Below, piece by piece: positions 27,408-34,865 of a DNA stretch of 64,000 nucleotides. Source of the DNA: Microbacterium protaetiae (GTDB lineage: Bacteria > Actinomycetota > Actinomycetes > Actinomycetales > Microbacteriaceae); the NCBI RefSeq assembly GCF_004135285.1, contig NZ_CP035494.1, positions 2,914,001-2,978,000 of the forward strand. Reading direction: 5' to 3'. The translations under genes and the position numbers were made by a program. A model generated the notes under the pieces. It was not told the origin of the DNA and did no database searches. It saw only the letters and a program-made list of their open reading frames with translations. Numbering within the stretch: position 1 is the stretch's first letter; every line of letters begins with the position of its first letter.

Positions 27408-29456
27408 ATGAAGTGGGTGGAGGTCGAGATTGAGTTTCCCTTACGACGTGGAGTCAGCGTCTTCGATCCCCGATACCTTTGTGCCGTGGACCTGACGGTA
27501 GAACAGCTCATCTTTCAGGACGGCTCGATTGCGGAGTTCAGCATCAGCTATCGGATGATGCGCGGGGGGGCGGCTTTGTGGGGCGCTCACGATTGGGTGC
27601 CGTTTGAGCGTATGGAGACTCACGGTGACCCGATCTCTCGCGATCTCATCGTCAGGCAGGGCGGGATGAGCTTCGGCTGGGCTGGAGAAGGGTATCGGAG
27701 CGGTATGGCAGTGCTGCTGCGCGCGAGTGGTGCAACTCATACATCGTCACCAGTCGTCGCGGCACAGAGAGTAGAGGTCAAGGTCGACACACCCTCCGTC
27801 GATGCATATCAGCGGGTGCTGGAGGATTTCGAAGCGGCGATGGACCGTCCGGATCTGGAGAGCGCAGGTAGCTTGCAGATGAGTGCGTTCGAGTTGATGC
27901 AGCAGCCGGACTGGCTCCAGTGGCGGTCGATGTTCGTTGATGCGTATGGCAGACGGGTCCCGTTCCTGCGCGCTAAGGGGCGACGTGTGGCAGCACTCTA
28001 TTGGACCGATGAACGTCGCGAGTTCGCGGAGAAGGCGATCGAAGCGGTTGGTGACAAGGAGGCCTTCTCGATTGCGGATGTGGCCGAGTTGGCGGTGTCG
28101 CTAGACCACCTTCGCCGCCTCGTCCATGCCGAGAACGTCGTTCCCCTCGCCTCGCTCAGCCGCCGTCTCCGCGAGGTGGGCGTCTCTCGTCCGAAGGAGC
28201 TCGCGAATTGGCTGCGCGACAATCGTGAGGTCCACTTCGAGGGAAAGATGGTCTGCAGCGGGCCGGAGCCGAGTCTGTTACCTCAGAGGGCGACGGTACC
28301 GCCGTTCAAGAAGCACCACTCGAGTCGCGACGACATGAACGATGAACAGCGGCGCTTCTACGATGAAGTGGCCGTGCGGGCATTCGAGGCATTCCGCCCC
28401 GTGGACCTGGATGGCAGCATCTCATACGGGTTCGCCTACCTGTATGGCGTCGTTCGCGAGCACGCCGAGCGGCCGACACGGACTAGATCAGTCCTGGAGT
28501 GGTTTAGTGACACATACTCCGACTCATCGCTCGGACGATACGCGGTCCAATGGCTTGCGGATCTTTCGTACATCCGCGGAGATTTCGCGCGCGGCGTCGA
28601 GGTTCACAGGCGGATAGGACTGCCCCTAGACATCTATCTCGCTCTCGCGCAACCGCTCGGGCTCCGCCTGGTCGCCAGCGATGTCCGTGCGTGGCTTGCA
28701 GCCGATCCTGGCCTCACCCAGACGGGGATGTTCATGCGAGACGACGTTGACGATGGGCTCCAACACGTGCTCGACGAGTTCCATGATGCAAACGGTCGCA
28801 GCGTTGTCGAGGACTGGTGGCACCGGCTCGCAATCCAACGCAGGCAAGGCGAGCCCGCACCGCTTGTGGAGGACGAACTATTGGGCTTCATGTGCCAGTC
28901 CGACGTGGACATGCGTATCGGGTGGGCTGACCATGGCGCACACCTGTACGACCGAGCGCGTATGGCGTTCAGAGGGGTGCTCGGCTACAACGCGGAGATC
29001 CCCTGGCCAGATCGATACCCGAATTGCTACTGGTATGGCGAGTTGATCTGGGCCCGACTTCGTGCGGCATACCGGCTGGCGGAGAACCGAGTCCGTGAGT
29101 CCAAGGGGCTGGCGAGAGTGGGCGAGGGCTGGGTGTCGGAGGTTGCTCTCCTGAACGCGATTCGCGAGGCGTTCCCGAACGAGCGGGTGGTCCATCAGGG
29201 ACGCCCGAAGTGGCTGAAGCCCCAGAGCCTGGACATCTTCCTCCCAGACCGGAAGGTTGGGATCGAATACCAGGGTGTTCAGCATTCCCAGCCTGTCGGT
29301 CGGTTCGGGGGCGACGTGGCATTCGTGTCTCAACAGACCCGGGACGCACGAAAACGCCGGCTCTGCGCTGAGAACAGCTGCCAACTGATCGAGGTGCACC
29401 CTGACTACGACCGCGACCGCGTGCTCGCCCAAATCCGTCAGGCGCTTGCTAGCTGA
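27408..29456 (+). CDS. Large protein with a C-terminal PD-(D/E)XK-like nuclease domain
   Basis: The first 570 residues of this 682-aa protein are not recognised: a beta-rich N-terminus, then a helical region. The C-terminal 110 residues look like a restriction-endonuclease fold: SEVALLNAIREAFP (Glu578), LDIFLPDRKVGIEYQGVQH with Asp609, Glu620 and Gln622, then DARKRRLCAENSCQLIEV. The D...ExQ arrangement resembles Vsr-type and related PD-(D/E)XK nucleases. It sits immediately after the type I operon, which suggests an added defence component, but a housekeeping role for the element is possible. No strong ribosome site is seen before ATG 27408. Confidence 0.75.
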   Translation: MKWVEVEIEFPLRRGVSVFDPRYLCAVDLTVEQLIFQDGSIAEFSISYRMMRGGAALWGAHDWVPFERMETHGDPISRDLIVRQGGMSFGWAGEGYRSGMAVLLRASGATHTSSPVVAAQRVEVKVDTPSVDAYQRVLEDFEAAMDRPDLESAGSLQMSAFELMQQPDWLQWRSMFVDAYGRRVPFLRAKGRRVAALYWTDERREFAEKAIEAVGDKEAFSIADVAELAVSLDHLRRLVHAENVVPLASLSRRLREVGVSRPKELANWLRDNREVHFEGKMVCSGPEPSLLPQRATVPPFKKHHSSRDDMNDEQRRFYDEVAVRAFEAFRPVDLDGSISYGFAYLYGVVREHAERPTRTRSVLEWFSDTYSDSSLGRYAVQWLADLSYIRGDFARGVEVHRRIGLPLDIYLALAQPLGLRLVASDVRAWLAADPGLTQTGMFMRDDVDDGLQHVLDEFHDANGRSVVEDWWHRLAIQRRQGEPAPLVEDELLGFMCQSDVDMRIGWADHGAHLYDRARMAFRGVLGYNAEIPWPDRYPNCYWYGELIWARLRAAYRLAENRVRESKGLARVGEGWVSEVALLNAIREAFPNERVVHQGRPKWLKPQSLDIFLPDRKVGIEYQGVQHSQPVGRFGGDVAFVSQQTRDARKRRLCAENSCQLIEVHPDYDRDRVLAQIRQALAS

Positions 29457-29508
29457 CGCTGAAGCGGCGTCGCTCCTCTCACAAGAGGAAGAGCGGACCC
29501 GAGGCCGC

Positions 29509-29514
29509 TATTAT
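29509..29514 (+). promoter_or_regulatory. -10 element TATTAT before the coupled upstream ORF
   Basis: TATTAT lies eight bases before the ATG at 29522, the position expected for a leaderless transcript that begins with the small upstream ORF. No clear -35 element is visible. Confidence 0.5.
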
Positions 29515-29521
29515 CCGATGC

Positions 29522-29611
29522 ATGGGGGACGAATGCCCCGATGACTCTGGTGACCGATGCCTACCACAGACGGTAGATTCTCTCCAGAACGTGTCCACTG
29601 GGGAGGGCTGA
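29522..29611 (+). CDS. 29-aa upstream ORF coupled to the IF2_N-domain gene
   Basis: This short frame, [15 protein letters not shown] and onward to a final NVSTGEG, starts where a leaderless transcript from TATTAT would begin. Its TGA overlaps the ATG of the next gene (TGATG at 29609-29613). The geometry is that of a translational-coupling leader: ribosomes finishing the short frame would be placed on the GGGAGGG ribosome site and start of the large gene. The peptide itself has no recognised family. Confidence 0.5.
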   Translation: MGDECPDDSGDRCLPQTVDSLQNVSTGEG

Positions 29612-31134
29612 TGGCAAAGCCAAGAGTGCACGAAATCGCCACCGAGCTTGGTGTCGATGCGAAGGTCGCCCTGAGCAAGCTACGGGAACTTGGTGAGTTC
29701 GTCAGGTCGCCCAGTTCGACGATCGAGCCGCCTGTTGCACGGAAGCTACGGGCCGCTCTGGTCAACGACGGGAAGATCGAGCCGGCACGCTCATCTCATC
29801 CAGATGCTGTTGCCGCTGAAATCCGCCGCGACGTCATTCGTCGACGAGATACGAACTGGGCGTCATACGGACTCTCTGAACGTGAGAAGGCGACGTGGCG
29901 CAGCGCGGGCATCCCGGAGGACAAGGCCCACATCGCGGCGATGTGCCGCGACAGTGCTCGGCGCGGCACCAACCCCTCACGCTTGACACCCGAGAACCTC
30001 AAGCTAATCGTCGGCGATGGACCGGATGGTCAACGTGTCCTCGACGCGCTCCTCGCCGGTGGGAATGCGCTCCGGGTCCAAGAGAGACTTGCGCACAGCC
30101 GGGGCGTCTCGTTGACGGACGTGAGCCCGGATCTACTCAGGCTCACCATCTCCGGGGATACTCCGCCGCAAGATCAGGCCAAGACCCTGGGGCAAGAACT
30201 GCGCTCCATGGCCTGGGTGCCGAATTCTTGCGTCGCGACGGCTGACACAGTGGCGCAGATTGTGGACGCCGTTCTCCCAGCGGTGCGCGCACAGCATGAA
30301 CTTCGACGCGAGGTGGAGGTCTATCGCGCTGACGGTACCGTGTCGCCACTGCTCGCGGCGTACGCGCGGGTTCACGGTGTGATGCATACTGGTCCAGTCC
30401 TCACAGCGCTTTGTGAGGGCGTCATTGGCGATGCCGAGCTCTACCGAGACGGGTTGACGGCAGCCGATCTCATTATCCAGGCGATTGGTTCTCGACGGTT
30501 CTTCTTCCTTCGTGAGGACGCTGTACAGGAGCTCGCCTCAGGCGTGCGTGACGCCAGTGACGATCTTCTCCTACCTCCAGCGCCGGCCGGGGTCGCTTTT
30601 CTCACGATGCCTGAACGGGATCACCTTGGCCACGGCCTGGTTTTCTGGATGACCGGGCGAAGTGGCGGTGTGCGATGTCTCCTTGTGACCCGCGGCGGAT
30701 TCGCCTCGCTCACGCCACGCAAGTTGGTCACGATGGGTCAGCGGATCGAGCATTGGGATGTTGGTAGTGCGGCTGAGGAGCGTGGTGGTGCAGCGACGTT
30801 CCTCGATCGATTCGCAGTACGCCGTACCCGCCCGCTCGGGAGTGAGCGCGGGCGGAGAGTGGCGAGTCTGGCGAACGAGATGTCGGGAGCAGCCGACGTG
30901 CCGTCCGAAGTGCGAGATGTCGTTGTCACGTATTACTCGCGTCGATCGGCCGACGTGGAAGGCGCGGGCGAACGTAGCCGACGGCGCCCGGATCATCGCT
31001 GGAAGGTGCAAGGTCACTACCGGCGCCAGTGGTACCCGAGTGAGCAGATCCACAGGCCGAAGTGGATAGAGGAGCATGAAGCAGGTCCGGCGGACCACCC
31101 GTTGCTCATTTCGGAGCGCGTCGAGGTGCATTGA
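29611..31134 (+). CDS. IF2_N-domain protein of unknown function (mobile-element type)
   Basis: Residues 2-50 of this 507-aa protein closely resemble the N-terminal domain of actinobacterial translation factor IF-2 ([20 protein letters not shown], then a [17 protein letters not shown] segment). The rest is not IF-2: there is no GTPase domain. A helical middle and a beta-rich region with [13 protein letters not shown] follow. The C-terminus (about 460-507) has the pattern W-K-V-x-G-H-x-R-x-Q-W-Y-P-S, then HRPKWI, which I recall from uncharacterised actinobacterial mobile-element proteins. GGGAGGG precedes ATG 29611 by three bases. Function is unknown. Confidence 0.75.
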   Translation: MAKPRVHEIATELGVDAKVALSKLRELGEFVRSPSSTIEPPVARKLRAALVNDGKIEPARSSHPDAVAAEIRRDVIRRRDTNWASYGLSEREKATWRSAGIPEDKAHIAAMCRDSARRGTNPSRLTPENLKLIVGDGPDGQRVLDALLAGGNALRVQERLAHSRGVSLTDVSPDLLRLTISGDTPPQDQAKTLGQELRSMAWVPNSCVATADTVAQIVDAVLPAVRAQHELRREVEVYRADGTVSPLLAAYARVHGVMHTGPVLTALCEGVIGDAELYRDGLTAADLIIQAIGSRRFFFLREDAVQELASGVRDASDDLLLPPAPAGVAFLTMPERDHLGHGLVFWMTGRSGGVRCLLVTRGGFASLTPRKLVTMGQRIEHWDVGSAAEERGGAATFLDRFAVRRTRPLGSERGRRVASLANEMSGAADVPSEVRDVVVTYYSRRSADVEGAGERSRRRPDHRWKVQGHYRRQWYPSEQIHRPKWIEEHEAGPADHPLLISERVEVH

Positions 31135-31191
31135 GGACAGATGGATACTCGCCGAGCCGGGTAGACGCGAAGGACATCGATCCTCCGCAAG

Positions 31192-31225
31192 GAGAGGGTG
31201 CGTCGCGGCCGCGACGCACCCTCTC
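31192..31225. terminator. Perfect 34-bp palindrome, bidirectional terminator
   Basis: A perfect inverted repeat with 17-base arms (31192-31208 and 31209-31225) is centred on a NotI-type GCGGCCGC. It lies between two converging genes, so it most likely ends transcription from both sides. Confidence 0.75.
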
Positions 31226-31233
31226 TCAGCCGG

Positions 31234-31368
31234 CTAGCGGATAGCGAACTGAGCGCCGCAGTGTGCGCAGCGCGCCCAGCCGGACGTCAGCCGGGTGAAC
31301 GGACCCAACTTCCGCCGGCACTTCGGACAGGGGACGTAGATGAGACCGGGGACACGCCTGGTAGCCAT
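31234..31368 (-). CDS. 44-aa zinc-ribbon protein
   Basis: This small gene encodes a 44-aa basic protein starting MATRRVPGLIYVPCPKC and ending CAHCGAQFAIR. It has two CxxC knuckles (CPKC and CAHC) 18 residues apart, a minimal zinc ribbon. Its start lies nine bases after the stop of the YjzC-like gene upstream, so the pair is likely one transcript. Target (nucleic acid or protein) is unknown. Confidence 0.65.
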   Translation of the reverse strand: MATRRVPGLIYVPCPKCRRKLGPFTRLTSGWARCAHCGAQFAIR

Positions 31369-31377
31369 CTCGCCGCC

Positions 31378-31551
31378 TCAGTTCTTCGTCGGATCGACGA
31401 GGACGTAGCCCATTCCCGACCTGGGAGTGGGCGGGAGTGGCTCGCCGCGGGTGACGGTCCGCTCGTGTCCTGTCCGTCCGCCACGCGGACCGACCTGCTC
31501 GTACTGTCCGGAGCGCGGTGCGCGGTCTCCGGGACTCATCCGTTCTTTCAT
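31378..31551 (-). CDS. YjzC-like small protein, 57 aa
   Basis: The 57-aa protein begins MKERMSPGDRAPRSGQYEQV, contains VGPRGGRTGHERTVTRGEP and ends PTPRSGMGYVLVDPTKN. The spacing of GDxAPxSGxY and the following TVxxGExxPPTP pattern match the YjzC family of small proteins of unknown function, often carried by mobile elements. The ATG at 31551 follows GGGAG with eight bases of spacing. It forms a two-gene unit with the zinc-ribbon gene. Confidence 0.65.
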   Translation of the reverse strand: MKERMSPGDRAPRSGQYEQVGPRGGRTGHERTVTRGEPLPPTPRSGMGYVLVDPTKN

Positions 31552-32089
31552 TTTGGTCTCCCGACCTTGACCCAAGATTGCCGGGAAGGGTTAGTCTGTC
31601 AGTACTCCGATCAGAGAGAACTGCGACCTGCGACCCGGCACCGTCCGACGTGGGTCGCTTTTCTCTGCGTTGAACGGCAGCCCAATACTACATATGGGCA
31701 CCAACACTGGGAAGCACCACAAGACTTAGTAGTTACATTTGTGTAGTTTTCCACAGGCGTCCCCACGTGCAGCACAGGTTGTCCACCGCTCCATCCACAG
31801 ACATGTACGACAGACAGTCCGCCGAAATCCGCGGAATTGTAGGTGAGAGGTTCCGCTCTCCACAGGCGCGGAGCTTTTAGGACGTCCGACATCCGATTTC
31901 CTGTGGACAAGCCACGTCGGCGTGTCGCGACGTGTCACGGTATCCGCGGTGGGCCGAAAGGTGGTGCGGGGTTGGTCGGAAACTCTGCCTGTGACGGGCC
32001 GGCGAGCAGTGCAGGTCGCGGCGGTCGGGCGTCAATGCGGTGGCTTGGTCACCACGATCTCGCTTGCGCACGAGGAACCGTGGGGGCAA
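31552..32089. other. Gene-free stretch with DnaA-box-like cluster
   Basis: No convincing gene is seen on either strand in these 538 bases; the frames present have low-complexity or shadow-like translations. The stretch is less GC-rich than the surrounding DNA. It holds the cluster of DnaA-box-like sequences at 31747-31910 and the promoters of the divergent units on each side (YjzC-like to the left, AlbA_2 gene to the right). Confidence 0.6.
31747..31910. other. Cluster of five DnaA-box-like sequences (possible origin)
   Basis: Within 164 bases are TTTTCCACA (31747-31755), TTGTCCACC (31779-31787), CCATCCACA (31791-31799), CTCTCCACA (31856-31864) and, on the other strand, TTGTCCACA (31902-31910). 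The last is the actinobacterial DnaA-box consensus and the others differ by one to three bases. A chance cluster in a GC-rich genome is unlikely. Either an origin for the excised circle or DnaA-linked regulation could explain it; no replication initiator gene is recognised nearby. Confidence 0.45.
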
Positions 32090-32095
32090 TAACCT
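32090..32095 (+). promoter_or_regulatory. -10 element TAACCT of the AlbA_2 gene (leaderless)
   Basis: TAACCT ends seven bases before the A of ATG 32102, the spacing expected for a leaderless start. No ribosome site precedes the ATG. Confidence 0.55.
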
Positions 32096-32101
32096 GTCTT
32101 C

Positions 32102-33349
32102 ATGCTCTTCACCGCCCTGCACCGTGCCGCCGGGTCTGAACCGGGCCCGATCACGGACGCACTTCTGGACGCGGCAGTCGCGGCTCGTGCCGAGGAGGCT
32201 GACGACCTCGACTGGAAACGAAAGATGGCGCCGACGAAAGAGCTTCCCAACGGCGACATGCCCAAAGACATCGCCGCGATGGCGAACAGCGGCGGCGGGG
32301 TCATTGTGTTCGGCGTGCGTGCGGAGGGTAAGGCCGCAGCTGAGCGCGTCGACGCGGGCGCGCTCGATGAGGGGGTCGAACAGGCATTGCGACGCGTCGC
32401 CATCAATGCGATCACACCGCCGGTGCTGGGTCTCCACATCGTGCATCTGGATGGCGGAGGGAACCGGGCAATCGTCGTGGCGGTGCCGCCGAGCCTGGAT
32501 GCGCCGCATCTGATTTACAAGAAGGACTATTTCGCCGCGCCATACCGCGTGAACGCGTACACGGATTGGATGCGGGAGCGGCAGATCGAGGCGATGTATC
32601 GTGCTCGGTTCGATGAGCGGCGGAATGCCACCCAAGCGCTGGATCGCCTGTATGAGGATGCGCTCGTCGACTGTGATAGCAGCGAGAGGCTGTGGCTCGT
32701 CGCCGTGGCGCACCCCCGAATACCTCAGCAGCCGCGCCGCATGAAGCGCGCGGAAGCATCCGACATCATTCAGCGTGGCGGGCGAACCGCGATCGGGATG
32801 GCTCCCAGTTATCGCGGCGCGGAGTTTCCGATTCAGAACGTGGAGCCGAGTCATCTCCGGGCCGGACTGCGGCGTTGGATCGCGTACGGCCGTCCTCCTC
32901 ACGAGGCGGCGTGGGATGCAATCGTGGGCGTGCACGACGACGGCTCGGTGACTGTGGCGAAGGCGATCGGAGCAGTGCGGCTGGATTCGGATCGGTGGGC
33001 GGGCGCGTGGGTCGGTCGCTCCTGGGCGATCGAGACGGCCGTGGCTGATCTGGTGGGACTTATCGCGGCGAATGCCGCGGTGACAGCCAATGACGAATAC
33101 GACGTGCGCGTCGGGCTCGCGTGGGAAGGCTCGGAGCCGATCGAGATTGGTGAGGTGGGCCCTTTCGGACAGCTTGCTCCGGGAGCTCAGACACGACGGT
33201 TCGTGCCTGTCGAGACCACGCTGAACGCACGTACCTCTTCGAGAGGTCTCCGCGATGCCGCATACACGCTCGCGGTCGATTGTCTGAATCAGGTCGGCGT
33301 CCGCAACGCCGGGATCCTGGCCAAGCCGGAGGAGTTAAATGGGCGATGA
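32102..33349 (+). CDS. AlbA_2 (Schlafen-type) domain protein
   Basis: The N-terminal part of this 415-aa protein has the AlbA_2 pattern: LDWKRKMAPTKELPNGDMPK followed by DIAAMANSGGGVIVFGV, with the conserved N-S/T-G-G-G-x-I/L-x-x-G-V core near residues 63-73. AlbA_2 proteins are predicted nucleic-acid or nucleotide-binding factors and are frequent in defence islands. The C-terminal 230 residues are not recognised. A TTA leucine codon, rare in this genome, occurs near the 3' end. It overlaps the next small zinc-ribbon gene by 11 bases. Confidence 0.75.
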   Translation: MLFTALHRAAGSEPGPITDALLDAAVAARAEEADDLDWKRKMAPTKELPNGDMPKDIAAMANSGGGVIVFGVRAEGKAAAERVDAGALDEGVEQALRRVAINAITPPVLGLHIVHLDGGGNRAIVVAVPPSLDAPHLIYKKDYFAAPYRVNAYTDWMRERQIEAMYRARFDERRNATQALDRLYEDALVDCDSSERLWLVAVAHPRIPQQPRRMKRAEASDIIQRGGRTAIGMAPSYRGAEFPIQNVEPSHLRAGLRRWIAYGRPPHEAAWDAIVGVHDDGSVTVAKAIGAVRLDSDRWAGAWVGRSWAIETAVADLVGLIAANAAVTANDEYDVRVGLAWEGSEPIEIGEVGPFGQLAPGAQTRRFVPVETTLNARTSSRGLRDAAYTLAVDCLNQVGVRNAGILAKPEELNGR

Positions 33350-33515
33350 CGGCCTCGACGCTGCAGTGCAGCCGCACTGCCCGGACTGCGGGATCGTGCT
33401 CCACGCTCAACGCGATGCCTTCGTCTGCCCCGCCTGTGGCCACCGCGAGCTGATTCCGCAGATCGAGATGCCGGCAGAGTTCGACGGCCCAGACCTGAGG
33501 GACCGTCACCGATAA
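33339..33515 (+). CDS. 58-aa zinc-ribbon protein
   Basis: This gene encodes a 58-aa acidic protein with CPDC and CPAC knuckles (HCPDCGIVLHAQ, then FVCPACGH), a compact zinc ribbon. The ATG at 33339 overlaps the last codons of the AlbA_2 gene and follows GGAG, so it is co-translated with it. Its function is unknown; a role as a partner of the AlbA_2 protein is suggested by the overlap only. Confidence 0.65.
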   Translation: MGDDGLDAAVQPHCPDCGIVLHAQRDAFVCPACGHRELIPQIEMPAEFDGPDLRDRHR

Positions 33516-33525
33516 GTGGTACGAG

Positions 33526-33531
33526 TACCCT
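33526..33531 (+). promoter_or_regulatory. -10 element TACCCT of the XRE gene (leaderless)
   Basis: TACCCT ends seven bases before ATG 33538. No clear -35 or ribosome site is visible. Confidence 0.45.
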
Positions 33532-33537
33532 GGGACT

Positions 33538-33783
33538 ATGGCCCGAATCTCCTCGCCGGCGTCCGAGCACATAGGGGCGCGCATCACCGCAGTCCGCAAG
33601 TCTCAGCACATGACTGTTGACCAGCTCGGCGTGGCCAGCCGCATCGACTCGTCGAACATCCGCAGCTACGAGTCCGGCCGGGCGCTGATGAGCCTGCCGT
33701 CGCTGGTGCGCATCGCGGAGGCACTGGGCGTCGAGGCTGGGCAGCTGCTCGATGGCGTCACCTCGCAGATGTTCGGTCGCTGA
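33538..33783 (+). CDS. XRE-family (Cro/C1-type) HTH regulator
   Basis: The 81-aa protein is one HTH_3 domain: IGARITAVRKSQHMTVDQLG, VASRIDSSNIRSYESGRALM, then SLVRIAEALGVEAGQLLDG. Such solo XRE proteins regulate mobile-element genes. TACCCT at 33526-33531 lies seven bases before the ATG, suggesting a leaderless transcript separate from the upstream pair. It may control the element's excision or the AlbA_2 unit, which is inference. Confidence 0.85.
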   Translation: MARISSPASEHIGARITAVRKSQHMTVDQLGVASRIDSSNIRSYESGRALMSLPSLVRIAEALGVEAGQLLDGVTSQMFGR

Positions 33784-33807
33784 CGGCCGCCAGTAGCCCG
33801 TCGCGCA

Positions 33808-33813
33808 TATAAT
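33808..33813 (+). promoter_or_regulatory. -10 element TATAAT upstream of the 106-aa gene
   Basis: A consensus TATAAT lies 38 bases before ATG 33852. The implied 5' leader begins at or next to another ATG (33821) that opens a 30-codon out-of-frame ORF overlapping the start of the main gene. Confidence 0.5.
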
Positions 33814-33851
33814 CGACGGAATGGCCGGGGCGAGTTTCAAGGTGGTCGGTC

Positions 33852-34172
33852 ATGGGTTCGAATCGACGGTATGCACAGCGCGTGGATGCCGGCATAGACA
33901 CGAAGATTCTTGACCGCGTCTCCGGTGATGGCCCGCTCCAGTCACTGACGCCAGCGGAGCTGGCGCTGGATCGCGAGCCATTGACGATTGATCCGTCGCC
34001 GAGCCGGCGCGTGCGCGCGTGGGTGCGGTTCGGGGACACGCCGATCCGGGTTGAGGCCGTGGCGTGCCGCTGGACGGCCCAGGCCGTGGGGATCGAGTTC
34101 GAGGCAGCGGGCAAGCGGGTGAGGTGCTGGGTATGGCAGGGTGCGGCAGAGGAGGTCGACGCCCGCGCATAG
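33852..34172 (+). CDS. Hypothetical 106-aa protein
   Basis: The protein starts MGSNRRYAQRVDAGIDTKIL and has a helical N-terminus, then a beta-rich segment (RRVRAWVRFGDTPIRVEAVAC and KRVRCWVWQG). No family is recognised with confidence. The ATG at 33852 follows AAGGTGG by six bases. Its place after an XRE regulator within the element marks it as likely mobile-element cargo. Confidence 0.65.
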   Translation: MGSNRRYAQRVDAGIDTKILDRVSGDGPLQSLTPAELALDREPLTIDPSPSRRVRAWVRFGDTPIRVEAVACRWTAQAVGIEFEAAGKRVRCWVWQGAAEEVDARA

Positions 34173-34204
34173 CGGGGCTGTCCACCTCGATCCGGGAGCC
34201 CCGC

Positions 34205-34821
34205 ATGACCCTGAAGTCCACCCCCACACTCGCAGCCGTCCTGATGGCCGCCGGCATTGCCTTGGCAGGCTGCACGACCACCACCGCAAGCCCCGCACCC
34301 ACCAGCGCATCCTCCACCAGTACGGTCCAGCCTGCCGACCAGGCCCCGACGGTGGACGCAAAGGCGGGGGATCCCATCGACGAGGCCACCGCGAAGAAGC
34401 TGAACACCTACGCGGGGGCCACGGCGGTGACCGCGCCTACCAGATGCCCGGCGGAGAGTATGTCTACATCTCCACCAAGGCGCCCCTGCCGGAGAAGGTC
34501 ATCAAGGTCATCGAGAAGAGGGCCGAGAAGGGGATGCGAGGGATCGCCTCCACGGATTCGGAGGTCCTCAACGACGCCGCGATCGCGATGGAGAAGATCC
34601 AGCACGAGGAGGGTGCCAAGACCGGCCGCCACATCGTCGTGGTTAACCACGGGATGAGCTTCGACGAGCAGCGGCTCCAGTACATGCCGGCGTGGGCGGT
34701 CAGTGTGCCGGGGCCGGTCGGTGTCTACCCGTCGAAGGCTGAGGCTGTCGCGGCCGCCCAGGCGTGGGTCGCCGGCAGGCCCGAGTTCCGCACCTACATC
34801 GTCGTCGACGCTCTCGGCTAG
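34205..34821 (+). pseudogene. Frameshifted lipoprotein gene
   Basis: The frame from ATG 34205 encodes a lipoprotein signal peptide (lipobox ALAGCTTT, Cys at about 23), a Ser/Thr-rich spacer and LNTYAGATAV. The similarly protein-like continuation YQMPGGEYVYISTKAPLPEK and on to FRTYIVVDALG is in another frame. The switch falls near a GGGGG run at about 34413-34417 and corresponds to one missing base. It may be a real broken gene, a sequencing error or, less likely, a slippage site. The complete product would be roughly 205 aa with no recognised family. Confidence 0.7.
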
Positions 34822-34865
34822 TTGAAGAGCAGAGGGTGTGGGCAGATGTCCGACCTCCCCTGGTC

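Noticed and set aside
31198-31746. 182-codon plus-strand frame
   Set aside because: It runs antisense to the zinc-ribbon and YjzC-like genes and begins inside the palindrome; composition is not protein-like.
33339-33783. Toxin-antitoxin pair formed by the zinc ribbon and XRE genes
   Set aside because: The zinc-ribbon protein has no toxin motif and is tied by overlap to the AlbA_2 gene instead; a leaderless promoter separates the XRE gene.
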